This document shows, piece by piece, positions 13,513 to 26,609 of a stretch of DNA of 64,000 nt. The translations under genes and the position numbers were made by a program. The stretch is from Pyxicephalus adspersus (lineage: Eukaryota; Chordata; Amphibia; Anura; Pyxicephalidae): contig NC_092859.1 in assembly GCF_032062135.1 (NCBI RefSeq), positions 124,245,806-124,309,805 on the forward strand, written 5' to 3'. Position 1 is the first letter of the stretch; each line of letters begins with the position of its first letter. Below the pieces are notes generated by a model. That model did not search any database, was not told where the DNA came from, and saw nothing but the letters and a program-made list of their open reading frames with translations.

Positions 13513-14199
13513 CAGGGGTTCTTAACTGGGGGTATCCATACCCCTTGGGGGAATGGGAACCAAATGCAGGGGGTATGGGACTCAATCTCTGGGTACTGCT
13601 TTTTATTTTATTTAATGTATTAATTTATACTTGGGTACATTATGAAATCTAAAATCAAAGTGGAGAAATCAACTTGATGTGTCTGATGACATGCGAGTAG
13701 CTTTGTCCGTAACTGTAAACCAATTCCATGCTTTGATTGAACATAAACAACAGCAAATATCTCACTAGATTAGTAAAAGTCTGTCTTATATGGTCAAGAT
13801 ATTGAAAATACTTGCACATTTAAGTTTGTTTTCTTTTTGTTGTGTAATACTCAACTGTAAGAAGTAAAATTATTGGTTTATAATCTGAAACAGGTGAATC
13901 AAAGTTATATTGTGAAATAGTTGTAGCTTTGTATTTTTGTCATTTTTCATTTTTTCATTTTGCTTTTTGTAAATAAACATGATAAAGTTATCAATGCTTA
14001 TGGTTTTATTTCATGTTCCCTCCTAGCTATCCATATCTTAAGTACAATAAATTCAAGCTGTTGACATATTTGGACGTCCTTCTGGCAAATAATATAAGGA
14101 ATGGTGATGATTATTTTGACAGTCAAGTAAAGGGCGTATGGGACCATATTGGACAACCCATTGGGGGTCTTGAGTCATCAAAAAAATTAAGAACCCCTG
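13513..14199. mobile_element. hAT-type non-autonomous element, 687 bp
   Basis: Terminal inverted repeats CAGGGGTTCTTAAC and (reversed) CAGGGGTTCTTAATT. Flanking 8-mers TTCTAAGT and TTCTAAAT match at 7 of 8. The GGGGGTAT...ATACCCC hairpin near the left end and GGGGGTCTTGAG near the right end are part of the element. No transposase frame remains. Confidence 0.85.
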
Positions 14200-14207
14200 T
14201 TCTAAAT

Positions 14208-17200
14208 GGTGCTAAACACAGGTCAGATTAGCAGGCTGTTTAGTTTCTTGCAAACACTGCCATCTTGTGGCTAAAATAAAAAATACACCTAAAAAATTTG
14301 CATTGAGGATAATTTGCGGGGTGTAAATGTATAGGTAATTTATAGCTGTATATTGGGCTCCGCTCTTTTGTGTAGTTCTACCTATAAAACAAATGATCCA
14401 GTCTTCACTTCCAAGGCGCCTCCCCAAGCAGAGTAAGCAATATAATAATCACGCATATTTCTTCTATGACAAAACACAAATTTTGTCTTTGACTGACACT
14501 GTTGTTTGACAGAAACATGCTAAATATACAATACAGTAATGGGATGAGTATTTTATGTAAATTTCCATTTAGACATTGATTGGCATGTAACATTCCATTT
14601 ACACTATGGGTAGAGATGAGCAGAGTGCAGGAAATCCAAGCTGTATACAAAGCTGTCCAATCGTTCGAGAAAGCAAATCACCAGAAATTGATTCCTTACC
14701 CAATTTAAGGAACACTATGGGGCCATCTGAATCCACTTTTTTGATCTGTTGACCTCTAATTGTGATGGTAACCTGTTTTAACTTTTTACACGACAATAGG
14801 AAAAAATAGACTGTGTATAACTGGAACTATCTGATGTGATTTTATTTGGTTAATTACTGAGTTCCAGTCTGAGGTTGAAATAGCTCAACATTGACTCCAA
14901 AACTATCCAACCACCACTAACTATGGGCAGTCTGTGTGCCATTACAATGACATTTAAACAGCCAAAATAAAATTCCATGATGCTTACAGTAAATGCTTTT
15001 GTGTTGTGTTTCTATTGCACCTTTAATGAACATGTTGTCTTTTAACTGTAGCTCTGGCAATTAAAGGCTGCATTTTAATAACCCCCTAAAAAGCAGTCAA
15101 TGCAGCATTGTCACTTCAACAATATTAAACATCCTGTGTTGCATTTTTTGCTGCAACATTTATTTATATAAAGCACACATGTTCAACTAAATCACCATTA
15201 TTGGTTTTCAACAAATAATGTAATCAGTATTTGCATTATTTGATGTTCTGTCTGTGCATTGAGCTATTCTAGGGAAACATTCAGTCCGTCATCAATCAGT
15301 TTATGGATGGCAGTAGAATATTATGAGACCACAAGGACTCTGATACCAACATATGCCTTTCACGCTGGCTGTTTATCACCCTGGTCTATCCATCTAAACA
15401 GACAGTAGGATTGGTGATCAAAGCGCTGAGCAGAGATTAAGTTCTATCATATTTCTTCCTTTTATATGTTATACATTGACATGGAGACAATGATGTTTAC
15501 GTGACCTTCATAGTTATCAGAGTTTTCTCCATTCTTGCATTTCAATATTTGTGTTGCATGTTTTTTTATTTGTTTGATTTGATACATTTGTTAATTTATT
15601 ACATATCTCACTTTCAATAAGCAATCTATATTAAAAGAATAAAGATTTTGAGAGGGGATTTTTCGAAGGAAATGCTTTGGTTGCTTTTAAATCGGTATTA
15701 GTTTTATGGTTTGAAAATGCGTTTCATGTCATTACCAATACATTGGTTGTTTTAATTATTGCCAATTCCGATGACTATGGTAAGTAGAAGCTTGTTATAA
15801 ATATATATATTTATATATGCATGTAAAAGTGTCATAGGAGGGTCCCTGTGCAGAAGACTTGAGGGTAAAGTCTAAATCTGGAATCAAGGAAAACATAATG
15901 TTTTGCCCATGACAAATGTAAGCACACATCTAAAACCATTAAAGACTGTATTGCCCATATCACTATTGAAAGACAACCAAGCTATTAAACTTTAGGAAAA
16001 CAGTCTACTGGCATCATCCTAGAAAATGGAGCCGTAGCAAAATCCACCCCACAATCTGCCATGCTTTGTCCCATCCAACATAACTTTCCCAGCAGGGTGT
16101 GGGGTATATCTAGAGGGGCCTGATACATTTAAAAAGGCTTTAGATGCATTGATTTTCCTGGTGTGATTATATATTTTTCAAATAAAAAATTTGGACATCC
16201 TAGTGTTTTGAGGAAATTTGGCCAGCACAATCTTTCATTTTTTTGTGGTTAATTGTGAACGTTACCAAACACTAGGAATGAATAAATCATTTTTTGTACA
16301 ATAATACATCCTATATTTGTACAGTTTGGTCTACTGATTCCTGCAGTTTTAGTTTTTTTGTAAGCACACATCCTGTTGACTACTCGGGATGACATTGGAT
16401 GGCACTGGGAATCCTTGCTACAAATGTATCTGGTTCACTTCAAACAAATAATTGTGGATAATAAGGGATTTGGGTAAACATTCTTTGTTAAGGTGGTTGT
16501 AAATTCACTACTTGAATGATTGCAGAAGGACAGAGCTCATTTTGAACTGAGAAGGAAAAAATAAATCTACATCTTTGTTTCTCAACCTGGGTTCCTCCAG
16601 CAATGCATGCCTCTCAGGTCAGTTTAACACACACAAATGATTTTTTTGCCTATCTCCAAGGGTGAAATTCTTCCTAATGGCCTGGTATGGCCATTAGCAG
16701 GTATGACCCTCAGCAACTTTCACAGTCCATTAATTAAAAGGAAATAGTCTATCATTATGTGAATGTTTCACATATGGTGACACAATGTTCTTGTCTTTCT
16801 GTAATGACTAAAGTGATATACTACAGGCTTTTCAGCCTCCCCGCGTTACATAGATCATATATTTCATATTTACAACAGTGGTTTAAAGATATTACATAGC
16901 AAAACAAAATTGAGCTATAATAGGAGTGGACATCTCTACAATGCTGCAGCTACAAATCAGCATCATTACCCTGTAGAACCATTGAGAAGAATAGTTACAC
17001 AAGAACCTGAACACAGGAAATATTGGTGTCACATGTTTGGCAATGCACTAAGGCCAGCATGTATAAAATAAAAAAAAATGAAGCATTAACATGTTTTGGA
17101 AAGTAAAACAATGATGCTATGTGTATTTTATCCACATTTTTAGCTGTTTTCCCTAAGATTTGATTTAAGAGAATATTGGGGAAACGCCTCTGACCACCAA

Positions 17201-18657
17201 CATTGAAGAACTAATATTAGTGGTAAATCTTACTGATCACTAAGAAGCTAACATTAATGAGGACCCTTGACCACCAATGTTAAGCGGGTAACAGTTTCAA
17301 TGCAGTATAGGTCACTAGTATCAAAGGGGAGTATCTGTTGTTTTATCTTTGTCCCTAGTACAGTTTTACCAATGTTTTTTCAAGATTTAGGTACGTTTAG
17401 ATCAAATGATTTGTATTTCGCAAAAATAATAATTTCCACTAGATAGGTTTACTCCTTAGATAGTTGTATTTTTTAGGTAAGCATATTCCTTACATCAAGA
17501 TTTTTTTAATTTGGATTATCTCCTATGCTGAACTACTTCTTAAAATCCATGTACTCTGGCTAAAATCTAGATATGTATTTGACACAGACAGACAAGTTTT
17601 CTGAAATGATCTCCCCTTGAGTGGCAAACAGAGGCTTTGGTTTGGCAGTAATAAACTAAAAGGGGATTTAGCTGGTAGTTTTACCACTTCATTCTTTTTT
17701 AAAATTAGTCCCACAGTCACTGTCTAGTCAGTGTAGATTGGGTAAATCATGTGACAACAGAGTTTCTTTTCCATTGTCCTATGAGTTTTCTTAGCAGACA
17801 TTGTATTTATCAACATTTTTCTATGTCCCTGGGCATAGTGGAATAAAACACAATCATGATTGTGATGTGATTACATTAGTGAGTTGTGTTTAGTTCACTT
17901 AGCAAGATCACCAACCTGGTCGTAATGCAATTCTATTACCTGACATAAATAGGTCATTGGCAACTGAGACTTCATGACACAATGGTGTTGGTTTACAAAA
18001 GCAATATAAGCTGTTCATATAGCAAAGTGATTTATCACCTTGCAAGTGATATTTCACCAAGCTTGGTAAATGAGATGAAACTCTGCTGGTTTGATCATCC
18101 AATCATGCACAATGAAAAGTTCTGTTTTTTTTTTACATTTCCTTGCACTTGGTTGTACATCCTTTATGAAGTAAACAAGGACCACAGGGGCTAAGTTAAG
18201 TGAACTTTAGTAGGTAAATAGCAAGTATTCCTTTAGTCTATCACCCCACCCCAATGAAATCTTGAGCAGCATTAGGCTAGGATCAGACCTGCTTCAGAAA
18301 TAGGCAGTCCCATGTGATGCACTGTAGCACTGATTGCTACAGAACCAGAATCTGAAGATAGGATAGTGCGTGGAAATAAGCATCACTGAAATGTTCACTG
18401 CTGTCCCCATGCATTCTCTGTTGGGCTCCTGTGGGTATGAGAGAGTGGTAACCATATTGCAATATGGTGATGACATAGGGACAAAACGTGTTGTTTTATA
18501 AGCAGTTACCATTAAAAGTTTGTGATAGCATGGGATTTATGATTCTGATTCTTTTACACATAGTAAATCACTTCCTGTTCCAAATATATTGATTGTGCAT
18601 TAAGGTACCTTTGTGCTCACCATATAAATATCCTGCAGGGGTAGTTATACTATATAT
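14208..18657. other. Noncoding AT-rich DNA
   Basis: No exon-like segment stands out. TTTCTCAACCTGGGTTCCTC near 16579 is probably the end of an old hAT-like repeat. A CTCF-like CACTGCCATCTTGTGG lies at 14255-14270. Confidence 0.5.
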
Positions 18658-18665
18658 GTGTATAT

Positions 18666-18965
18666 ACATGTATTCCTCACTTACGACTTATCCGCTAAAA
18701 GAGAGCTTACACCTGGCTCTCTGACAGGTACACTATACAAAGGCTATACAGTGTACAGCAGAGCGGCTTTTCCCCATCATTCTTCTTGGCTCCATCCTCC
18801 ATCAGTTGTGATTCTTCTCGATCTGAGTCTGGAGGTAGTCAGTGAACCTGTTACTGATGCACTGCCTGTGCACAGCTCTGCAGACTGGCTCCTTATGTTC
18901 CTCACCTAATGACAAATTCACTTAAAAACCAGGTTGTTGGAACGGAACCTGATCGTTAGATGAGC
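18666..18965. mobile_element. Possible pogo/Tigger-like element
   Basis: Starts TA|CATGTATTCCTCACTTACGA; the right end contains GAACGGAACCTGATCGTTAGATGAGC, which in reverse resembles the start loosely. Related to the pattern CAGGTACTCCTCACTTAACG of pogo-type elements. The ends are diverged. Confidence 0.35.
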
Positions 18966-20668
18966 ATCTTTTAATAATGTTAATATTAAAATATTGTTAT
19001 TATTTTTTACATATATTTTATATTAAATGGTATATCCTTATTAGAAACAATTTTTATTATTTTCATCATCATTGTACTACTTTTAAAAATCATCTTATTA
19101 CCACTGATGTTGACATCCAATTCACTAGTCACTGGAGTAAGCAGTACCTACTACATACAACGGGTTATACATTAGCTCCAATATTTTAAGTCATCAAAAT
19201 ATATACCAACATCTGTTCTGTAGTCCGGGTTTTGCTACTGATTGTATATTTAAATCACAAATATACAGGAAGGCTTTACTTTTCCTAATCTTCCTTTTTT
19301 TCTTTTTTTTATACTTAGTTATCGTGAACTTACTAACACGTTATAAAACTACTCTTTACTTTACACTTGTGCCATGTCGCCTTATAGGCAGGATACGGTT
19401 TTAGTGTGAACAATGTCCAAATTGTTTGCAGTTACTGACTTGTACATGGCAGCCCAGCCAACCAAGCATACTATGAGAACAATAATACAGTACTATCTCA
19501 AATATTACTGTTGAATGAATGAGCCGATCAACTATAACAGCTTGTGAAATGGAATCTGGGAATCTCCCATGATCACATTTTCCAGTTCCTACATTAATTT
19601 CTTATTAGTATAAGTCATGTAAAATAGTAGATTATGATTCTCCCATATTTTATCTTGGATAAAAGGTACATTTAAAAAAATATACGTGACATGGAATGAG
19701 ACAGATTGCCAGTGCGGCAAATGTTTCATTTTACTTATATCCTATGGTTTAAATTCATGCCAACAAAGCATGTTGGTGTGTGTTAACAAACATTTGGTGT
19801 ATGTTGCAACACATGTCCTGGCTCCCTGTAACTCATCAGCACAGAAGAATTATATACAAGATGGAAAAAGAGTAAGCACTGCAATGTGTTTGAACAATGT
19901 ATGGTCATTATGTGCATATGTGTGCTGTGTGAACAGGTGTGTTACTCTGGGTCAAAGTATATTGCATTTCAACCTTAAATTCTCTTTTATATAGGTGCTG
20001 TGCATCTCAAAATAATTATTGCATAAATGCTTTTTATACTAGCATACTATAATATCTGTTTGGGGTTTCAAATTAACCTTTTTTGTGCTGTTCTACAAAA
20101 AAAATAAGTCTCTGAAATCAGTGCATATATAAATACATTTATTATAAAGGATACGGTTTTATGCAAAGTCAAGACTGCAATGGCTTTCTTTATTTGAAAC
20201 TATAACCGGCACTATCAAAGTAACTACTGAAAGTGCAAGGAGTGTCAGTAAGATTTTATACAGAATTCCTAATTTCTAACGCCTACGGGTATATAGAGAA
20301 TTCCTAATGATAATTAATGATATGTACAAATCTCAATTCAAGCTACTTTAGTAATCCATCATATTTGTAAATCTGTACACTCATCTTTATTTCCTGGCAT
20401 GGAGGAAAATATCCTTAAAATAACTATGTATCTAAACCCAAAACCAACAATGTAATATAATGCAGTTTACCAAGCCTTAGTTGTGGTGGCTGTTCACAGA
20501 AAGTGAAAAGAACATATGATGTATAAAATATTGGTGTATTTTCTGTACTTGTTGTTATCCTGAATAAAAAAACTAACATGGCCACAATTTTTTTGGTTAG
20601 TCCAGTCAACTGTACATTAAAGTATATTGGTGGCTTTGGTGTGGATGTCTTTACTGTTTCTGTACTAA

Positions 20669-21019
20669 AGCAGAACTAAAGTTCTACTTTTTAAAATCCA
20701 CAATTGGGTAGGTCATTATTGCAGAAAGGAAAAGGCGAAGTCCCTTCTGCAAAAATGCCTCCTACCTGCTTGATCAGATAAGGTAATTGTCAAAAAGCTG
20801 AGCTGTGCATATGCAGGTTCAGATTTGGTTGCAAGGCTACCAAAAAATTCCAGCTTCCCCTGTGCATACTGGGAACTCTTGCGTGCCTGTGTGGGAGTTA
20901 CGTCATCCCAGCCCAGCCAATTAAGATGACCAAAGATCATATTCAGGAAGAGAAGAAAGAAGATGGCAGCACCCTGCAAGGGAACAGGGACAGGTGAGTA
21001 TCATGGGTTTAGTTCCGCT
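20669..21019. mobile_element. TTAA-flanked small element (AGCAGAACTAAA family)
   Basis: Ends AGCAGAACTAAAG and (reversed) AGCGGAACTAAACCC, flanked by CTAA and TTAA. The middle matches the copy at 34.4 kb (CTGCAATA..., AAGATGGCAGC). TTAA flanks point to piggyBac-type mobility. Confidence 0.7.
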
Positions 21020-21023
21020 TTAA

Positions 21024-23225
21024 TATAGTACACTATTAATTCAGAAAATGAATTATGATGGTGACGAGAGGGTGACTTACTAATAAATATGAAATAAATA
21101 ATGGACTCATTTGGGTGTTCAAATTTATAACATCAACGGCTATTTCAACTTTATGTTAATGTTTTACAGCTTGTCATTCTTAATGGCCTTTAACATTGCA
21201 TATGGTCTCTAAATGATGTTTTGGCTGGACTTTCTTTCCACCTAATTAGGCGTGTATAAACTGGCTTTCAAACCAGCTAGAGATATAAGAAACAGACCTG
21301 GCACATAATTTGTGCATTCAAAGTATAGAACTGATGGAAATCAAAAGGGAACAGAATGCCTTGCTAATTTGTGATTTGAGAAGTTTACATGATGCTTTAG
21401 ACCTTGTTTAAGAGATGAAGCCAAATACTTCATCAGAGGTTAGTCCTCTTCATTTATCATCTTCCTGAAGGGAAGTACATGGCAGTACCTTTCTAATGCT
21501 AGCATCTAGATATTGACTTTGTAGGGAGAAAAACTGCTGTTTAATGATTTTGCTGTGAAACCATAGTTAATCATCAAGGCTTTTCTAAAACCTCAAAGGA
21601 GGGTTGGAATCATAAAGAACAGTTTGTGTCCCAATTTTAGGTAACAAATGGACAGAAAATGTGTTTACAATTTTTATGGCTGGATGATTATGCCTTTGCT
21701 GTATCACAGTAATTAGTGCTTTCTAGTTTGTTTGCAGACAGTTTGCAGTGGTTGTACTTTGTGCTAATTATGTCTAACTTTCAGAAGTTTTCTGTAAAGT
21801 TTGCTGGTAAAAAAATCAATGCTGCCAGGGACAATGGTATGGATAAGTAGAGATCTATGGTCCATCAGCAAGGCTGACAACATAGCTTGACATTTCAGAA
21901 CAGCAAATGCTGTGTTGTCAGCTCAAACAGAAATTTGGAGCACACTAGATTTCTAGCAGACAGTTATTTTTTGTACTTGCAGCATTTTTAAAATAATAAA
22001 ACATGTCATCTAACACACATCTAACATATCTAACACACATACATGTTGCAGATTCACTTTTTATAACTATTATATATTTTTTTTTATAAAAAATGATCAT
22101 TATCTTGTATTTTTTTAGCATATTTAACTTTAAAGTGCTGAAACTGGAGTGCGAAAAAGGAGAATTATGAACCTTGTTCCTTGGAGTAGTGGACGATCAA
22201 ATCAGGGTTCCATCAATAAATGCTAAGGATAAAAAATAATAAAAACAAAGGAATACAGTATTTTATTGTGTGCATTGTGTTTATTTCTACGTTTTGTTTA
22301 ACCCTTCCTGGAAATGAAAAAGGGTAATTGGTTTTGGAGCTGCCTTATTAAAAAGGAGGTTTTAGGATTCCAAAACATTTCTACCCACAGACTGTCAAAA
22401 ACATTTGGGTCACTAATTGTGGGGATATTGCCCTCTCCTCCACTATGGACCCCCTGATATGGTCAGGAATGAACAGGTGGAAATGGATCGTGAAATGACC
22501 TTAAAATTGGTGTCAGTAGGTAAAGAGATGCCCTTTACATTGGAGTCAGTGGGTATAGAAATGGGGACCCCAATAAATGGGGCGTAAATAGGTGCAGGAA
22601 TGCTCCTTTCATTGGATTCAAAGTTAGCGCGTGTAGACATTTTTATTCACTGCCAGCTCCAGCTCATTAAACACATTTGGGTGACAGAAAGATAAGCAAT
22701 GTTGGTCAGAGGATCAACCCCACCAAGCAACAGCAGAATTAGATTGATCTCCCACTCAGCAGTACTCGTATAGATCTAGCACTGTCAGAAAGATTTCTGT
22801 AAAGGACATGTCACCTTGGAAGGGGGTGTCACCCATGTTATCATAACATTTTAGCCTCTGCATAACAATCTGAAGTAAAAATATACTTTATTGCAATACC
22901 TAATGATTCTATTGTTTTTACTTAAAGTTTTGACAAGAAATGTAAGCAACAAACTCAAATGTGCAAGCTAACAAACTCTGCCCTTGAAAATATAGCTCAC
23001 CCAATCATGACGTACACCTAGGGCTTCTCAAGTATGGCTGTGCTTGGCCACAACCTTCCAGATGGATAACATTTAATGGCTTACAATGATCATCTATTAC
23101 ATAGCTGGATGAATAAACTGCAGGTAAATACATAGCACCAGAAACCCCCAAACCCAGTTCAGGCATAAATAAACAAAAAGTTATTACTATTATTTACAAA
23201 TTTTACAAACTTTAATCATTTTCTC

Positions 23226-23229
<4 letters not shown>
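21024..23229. other. Noncoding DNA
   Basis: A - strand frame at 22443-22640 reads quasi-repeated peptides (IPTDSNVKGIS, LPTDTNFKVIS) because the DNA has diverged tandem units of about 60 bp. No gene is supported. Confidence 0.5.

Positions 23230-23307
<78 letters not shown>
23230..23307. repeat. (AT)n microsatellite
   Basis: About 37 AT units broken by one AAATAT interruption. Confidence 0.97.
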
Positions 23308-23321
23308 ACAATGCTTTTAGG

Positions 23322-23331
<10 letters not shown>

Positions 23332-23352
<21 letters not shown>

Positions 23353-23509
23353 AATAATAATGTTATTAATGTTATTAATAATATTATTAAAAAACATGAA
23401 ATTATTAATGGCTCAACATGATTATTATTATTATTATTAATAATAATAATGTTATTAATGTTATTAATAATATTATTAAAAAACATGAAATTATTAATGG
23501 CTCAACATG
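23332..23509. repeat. Exact tandem duplication of 89 bp
   Basis: Copies 23332-23420 and 23421-23509 appear identical by eye: an (ATT)n/(AAT)n part, then AATATTATTAAAAAACATGA and GGCTCAACATG. A recent slippage or unequal exchange event. Confidence 0.95.
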
Positions 23510-24802
23510 TTATTTTCAAATCTAGCCAATGATTACTTGCTGGTTTGTAAAACACTTACAAACACAACACAAACAGAATAGGCCTTGTTTATAAAAAAGA
23601 ATTGTTAATGCTGTCCCTGTTACCTAAGCAGGACTATAGTCAAGCATTATTATCTGGTCCTAATTTGCCAAACAATTATTATTCCTAGGAATAGAATATT
23701 TTAAAGAAAAAAAAGTATTTTAAAGGGATAAATAAACCAGTTTTACATTTTAGTCTGGTGGACTGCTGGACATGGATCAGCACTGTAAGAAGAATATTTA
23801 TTTGATGTACCAAGAGAAGAAGAGAAGACTCTAATTGCTATGTAAACAAGCCATGAAGACTGCAGTGACAACTGAAAGTGTACGCAACACATTGCCTTTA
23901 TTTCTTACATGTACAGCTTTTGCTCTGAGCAGGATTTGACAGAACCATTTAATATGAGTGTCATTTTTTTTACAGTTTGGAGGGCGACATGGAAAAATAA
24001 AAATTCTCCAATTTACAATTTTCTGGAATAACTAAGTCCTGCTCATAGTGCTACAAGTCAGTGGCCCATCAAGTTATCAAGTTAGAAGCCTAAATCTTAG
24101 GCATGTGGAACTGTAACCACAAATCATTGTGGGTGTGCTGGATAAGAGGTAACCTGCAGAGACCCATTGGCATGGCATGGAAAACACAAGTAGTTTTCTT
24201 GGTTACCAAAAATTACAGTCAGCACTTTTGTATATTGTATATGAATATAGCTTTTCCATTAGGCTAATATATCACACTGGGACAGCAGTATCACCCAGCC
24301 TGAATGGACAGGTAATATGCCTTTGGAAGAGTTTTTAATGTCTCATAGTACAGTCAAAAGAGTCTTTCTAATAAAAACATTGGGCAGCCCTCAAAGAAGA
24401 GGCAGAAAGCCCCAGAAAGTCCTAGTGAGGTCTTCCTAAGAAAGTATTAGTCCTCATTGCGCAGGCCAGATAGCTAGTTTGGTCTTATATTAGTGGAGGT
24501 TAGCCTTGAGTAAGTCTTCCTTAGACATAAGGAATCATAGCAGAATACTTTTTTCTACTTTCTTTTTTGTTTTTTTGATGGGGAGTAGAGGTGGGGTTTG
24601 AGTTGAGCAGTGCTGGGCCATCCACTCTACAACACCTTGCCACAGTTGAATGGTGCGGGTAGCACAATGTTTAGGAAATAACAGATATACCCGCACATTT
24701 GCAGTCTGTACTCTATTACCACCTGCCCGTACCACCCCTATCGCACTACTGCCCATTTCTTCCTTATTGTTCAATATGTTTGAAATATAGCCAAACAGCA
24801 TT

Positions 24803-24950
24803 GGCAGCACAATGGCTAGCACTCACTCCTGCCTTTGCAGCACCAGGGTCCCAGGTTGGAATCCAAGCCAGGACATTATCTACATGGAGTTTGTATGTTC
24901 TCCCTGAGTTTGTGTGAGTTTTCCTAGTAACACCCCAGTTTTCTCCCTCA
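24803..24950 (+). repeat. tRNA-like SINE, 5' half only
   Basis: Matches the first half of the 12.3 kb repeat (GGCTAGCACTC..., CCCAGGTTGGAATCC, CATGGAGTTTGTATGTTCTC) and stops before the L2-like tail. Confidence 0.65.
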
Positions 24951-26455
24951 TCTAACTTTTTTCACTTTTTTAGCAACATTGGAACATGAGGCACAAAATA
25001 AGACAGTAAGATAATAGCAGTTCTCCTGTGAGAATTGTACAAACTACAGCAAAAATGAGAACACATGTGTAATGCAATTTTTTGGGGATTGGGAACAGTG
25101 GCGGTCCCTTTACCACATGACACCTGTACCGCTGTACAGACTTTGTTGTTTTAATTTCTTTGTATAACTTGTCACCTAGATAAAGCTCCCTGTGCTCCCA
25201 TCTGCACAAACATTGTGATTGCTGAGAGTAGAGTATAGGTTCAGATTAGTGGCAAAAATTTCTTTTTACAAGGCATCACATGGATAAAACTCACCATGTA
25301 CAACTGAACAAACTCTTTTACTTCAAAAAAGGTACACGTAAAATGTACTGCACTTTTTTGCATTTGGTTTTAGAATTGTGACAGAAGTTGCTTTTCAGTA
25401 TGTGTGCCCAAAATCAGGTCTAAAATTTCCCATTTTAGGACGTAGACAAGTTATAAATGTCACACAAGTGTGACAAATGGCTAATATGTACCAGACCAAT
25501 GCCAGTCCCACAGGTTCCCATTCCACAGAGAAATTCAGTGAGAAATCAAAGTCCAGAGCCTGCCTGCTTACTATAAATTACAGATTCCAGTTCCCACACA
25601 GATTCCCCCACCCAGTCCCAAGGACACTGAGTTCTTGGAGTAGTACCAGACAGGGTAGGGTGCCATCCAACACCCAGTATTTTTCTTAATGTAATCAGAG
25701 CAAAGCCCAGTGAAAAAAAATACACATGTGATACAGGTGTCCAATAGTATGCCAGATGTCCCCTTTTTGTTCCTGCACCTACCCTGGCAGTTCATTGTAG
25801 CACTAAGCATTGTTGGCGAGCCAAAGTTAAACGCACATTTGGGTTGAACATTGGCAATTTTCCATTACAGCAGAACAAAATTAAAATCTAGAATGCTCAG
25901 GCCCAGGTATTGGTCATCCTGTACTTCAACAGCGATAGTAATTAAAACCTTTTAATAAATGCAGTGAAGTTTAGGCATTTCACTTAAAAAAGTAAATTAT
26001 AATTCTGCAACTGTCACCACATATGTCAATTAGCGAATGCGGGGAAAACAATGCATGGCAGGAAATGTAAAAAAATAAAAAAAAAAACATGATTTTTTTT
26101 AAACATTAGATTCACGGCTTTGCATTATTCACTTGCATCTGATAACACACTTTGCCAAGTGAACAGCCAAAACCCCTATTTAATGGGATTTTCAGAAAAA
26201 AATTATCTTAATATAACTGAATTTAGAACTACAGTATAACTTTTTTGGCCTCCTGCTGGTGAAATCTGGCATTACAATACAGTCAATTTCTGTGGGAACT
26301 GTGGTATTTTTAAGGTATCTTTATGGCCAAGGTTTGGGAATCTCTGCTAACAACTGTTTGATAAGCAGAAGCTATATGTAGCGAGGACCTGTCTATACTA
26401 TCACAGGGAGGACTGCCCAACAAATAGGATATTTTAAAAAAATGATATCATTAAC

Positions 26456-26609
26456 CTGTAATCCTCGAAAGGCTCTTGCATCTCTTCCTCCCCAAACGCA
26501 TTCCATTCCATGTCATTGCTCTCATTCTGTTTCTGTTCCTGCAGCTCAGAGCCAGGCTTCATCCTCTTCTCAGCTGCCAGAAAGTCTTGTAAGCTTTTGT
26601 GCATCTGAT
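26456..26609 (-). CDS. Acidic exon following the CARD-like exon
   Basis: A 154-nt - strand exon with an excellent acceptor (TTGTTGTTTCCCCAG) and donor ACAG|GTTAATG. The CARD-like exon leaves one base (G) and this exon starts AT CAG, so the junction codon is GAT (Asp) and the frame continues. It codes QMHKSLQDFLAAEKRMKPGS then ELQEQKQNES and NDMEWNAFGEEEMQEPFEDY, and ends with a split AG codon. The peptide is charged and probably largely disordered apart from an N-terminal helix. Family not recognised. Confidence 0.66.

Noticed and set aside
23229..23486. 85-codon - strand frame
   Set aside because: Translated AT and ATT microsatellites (poly-Ile/Asn/Tyr).
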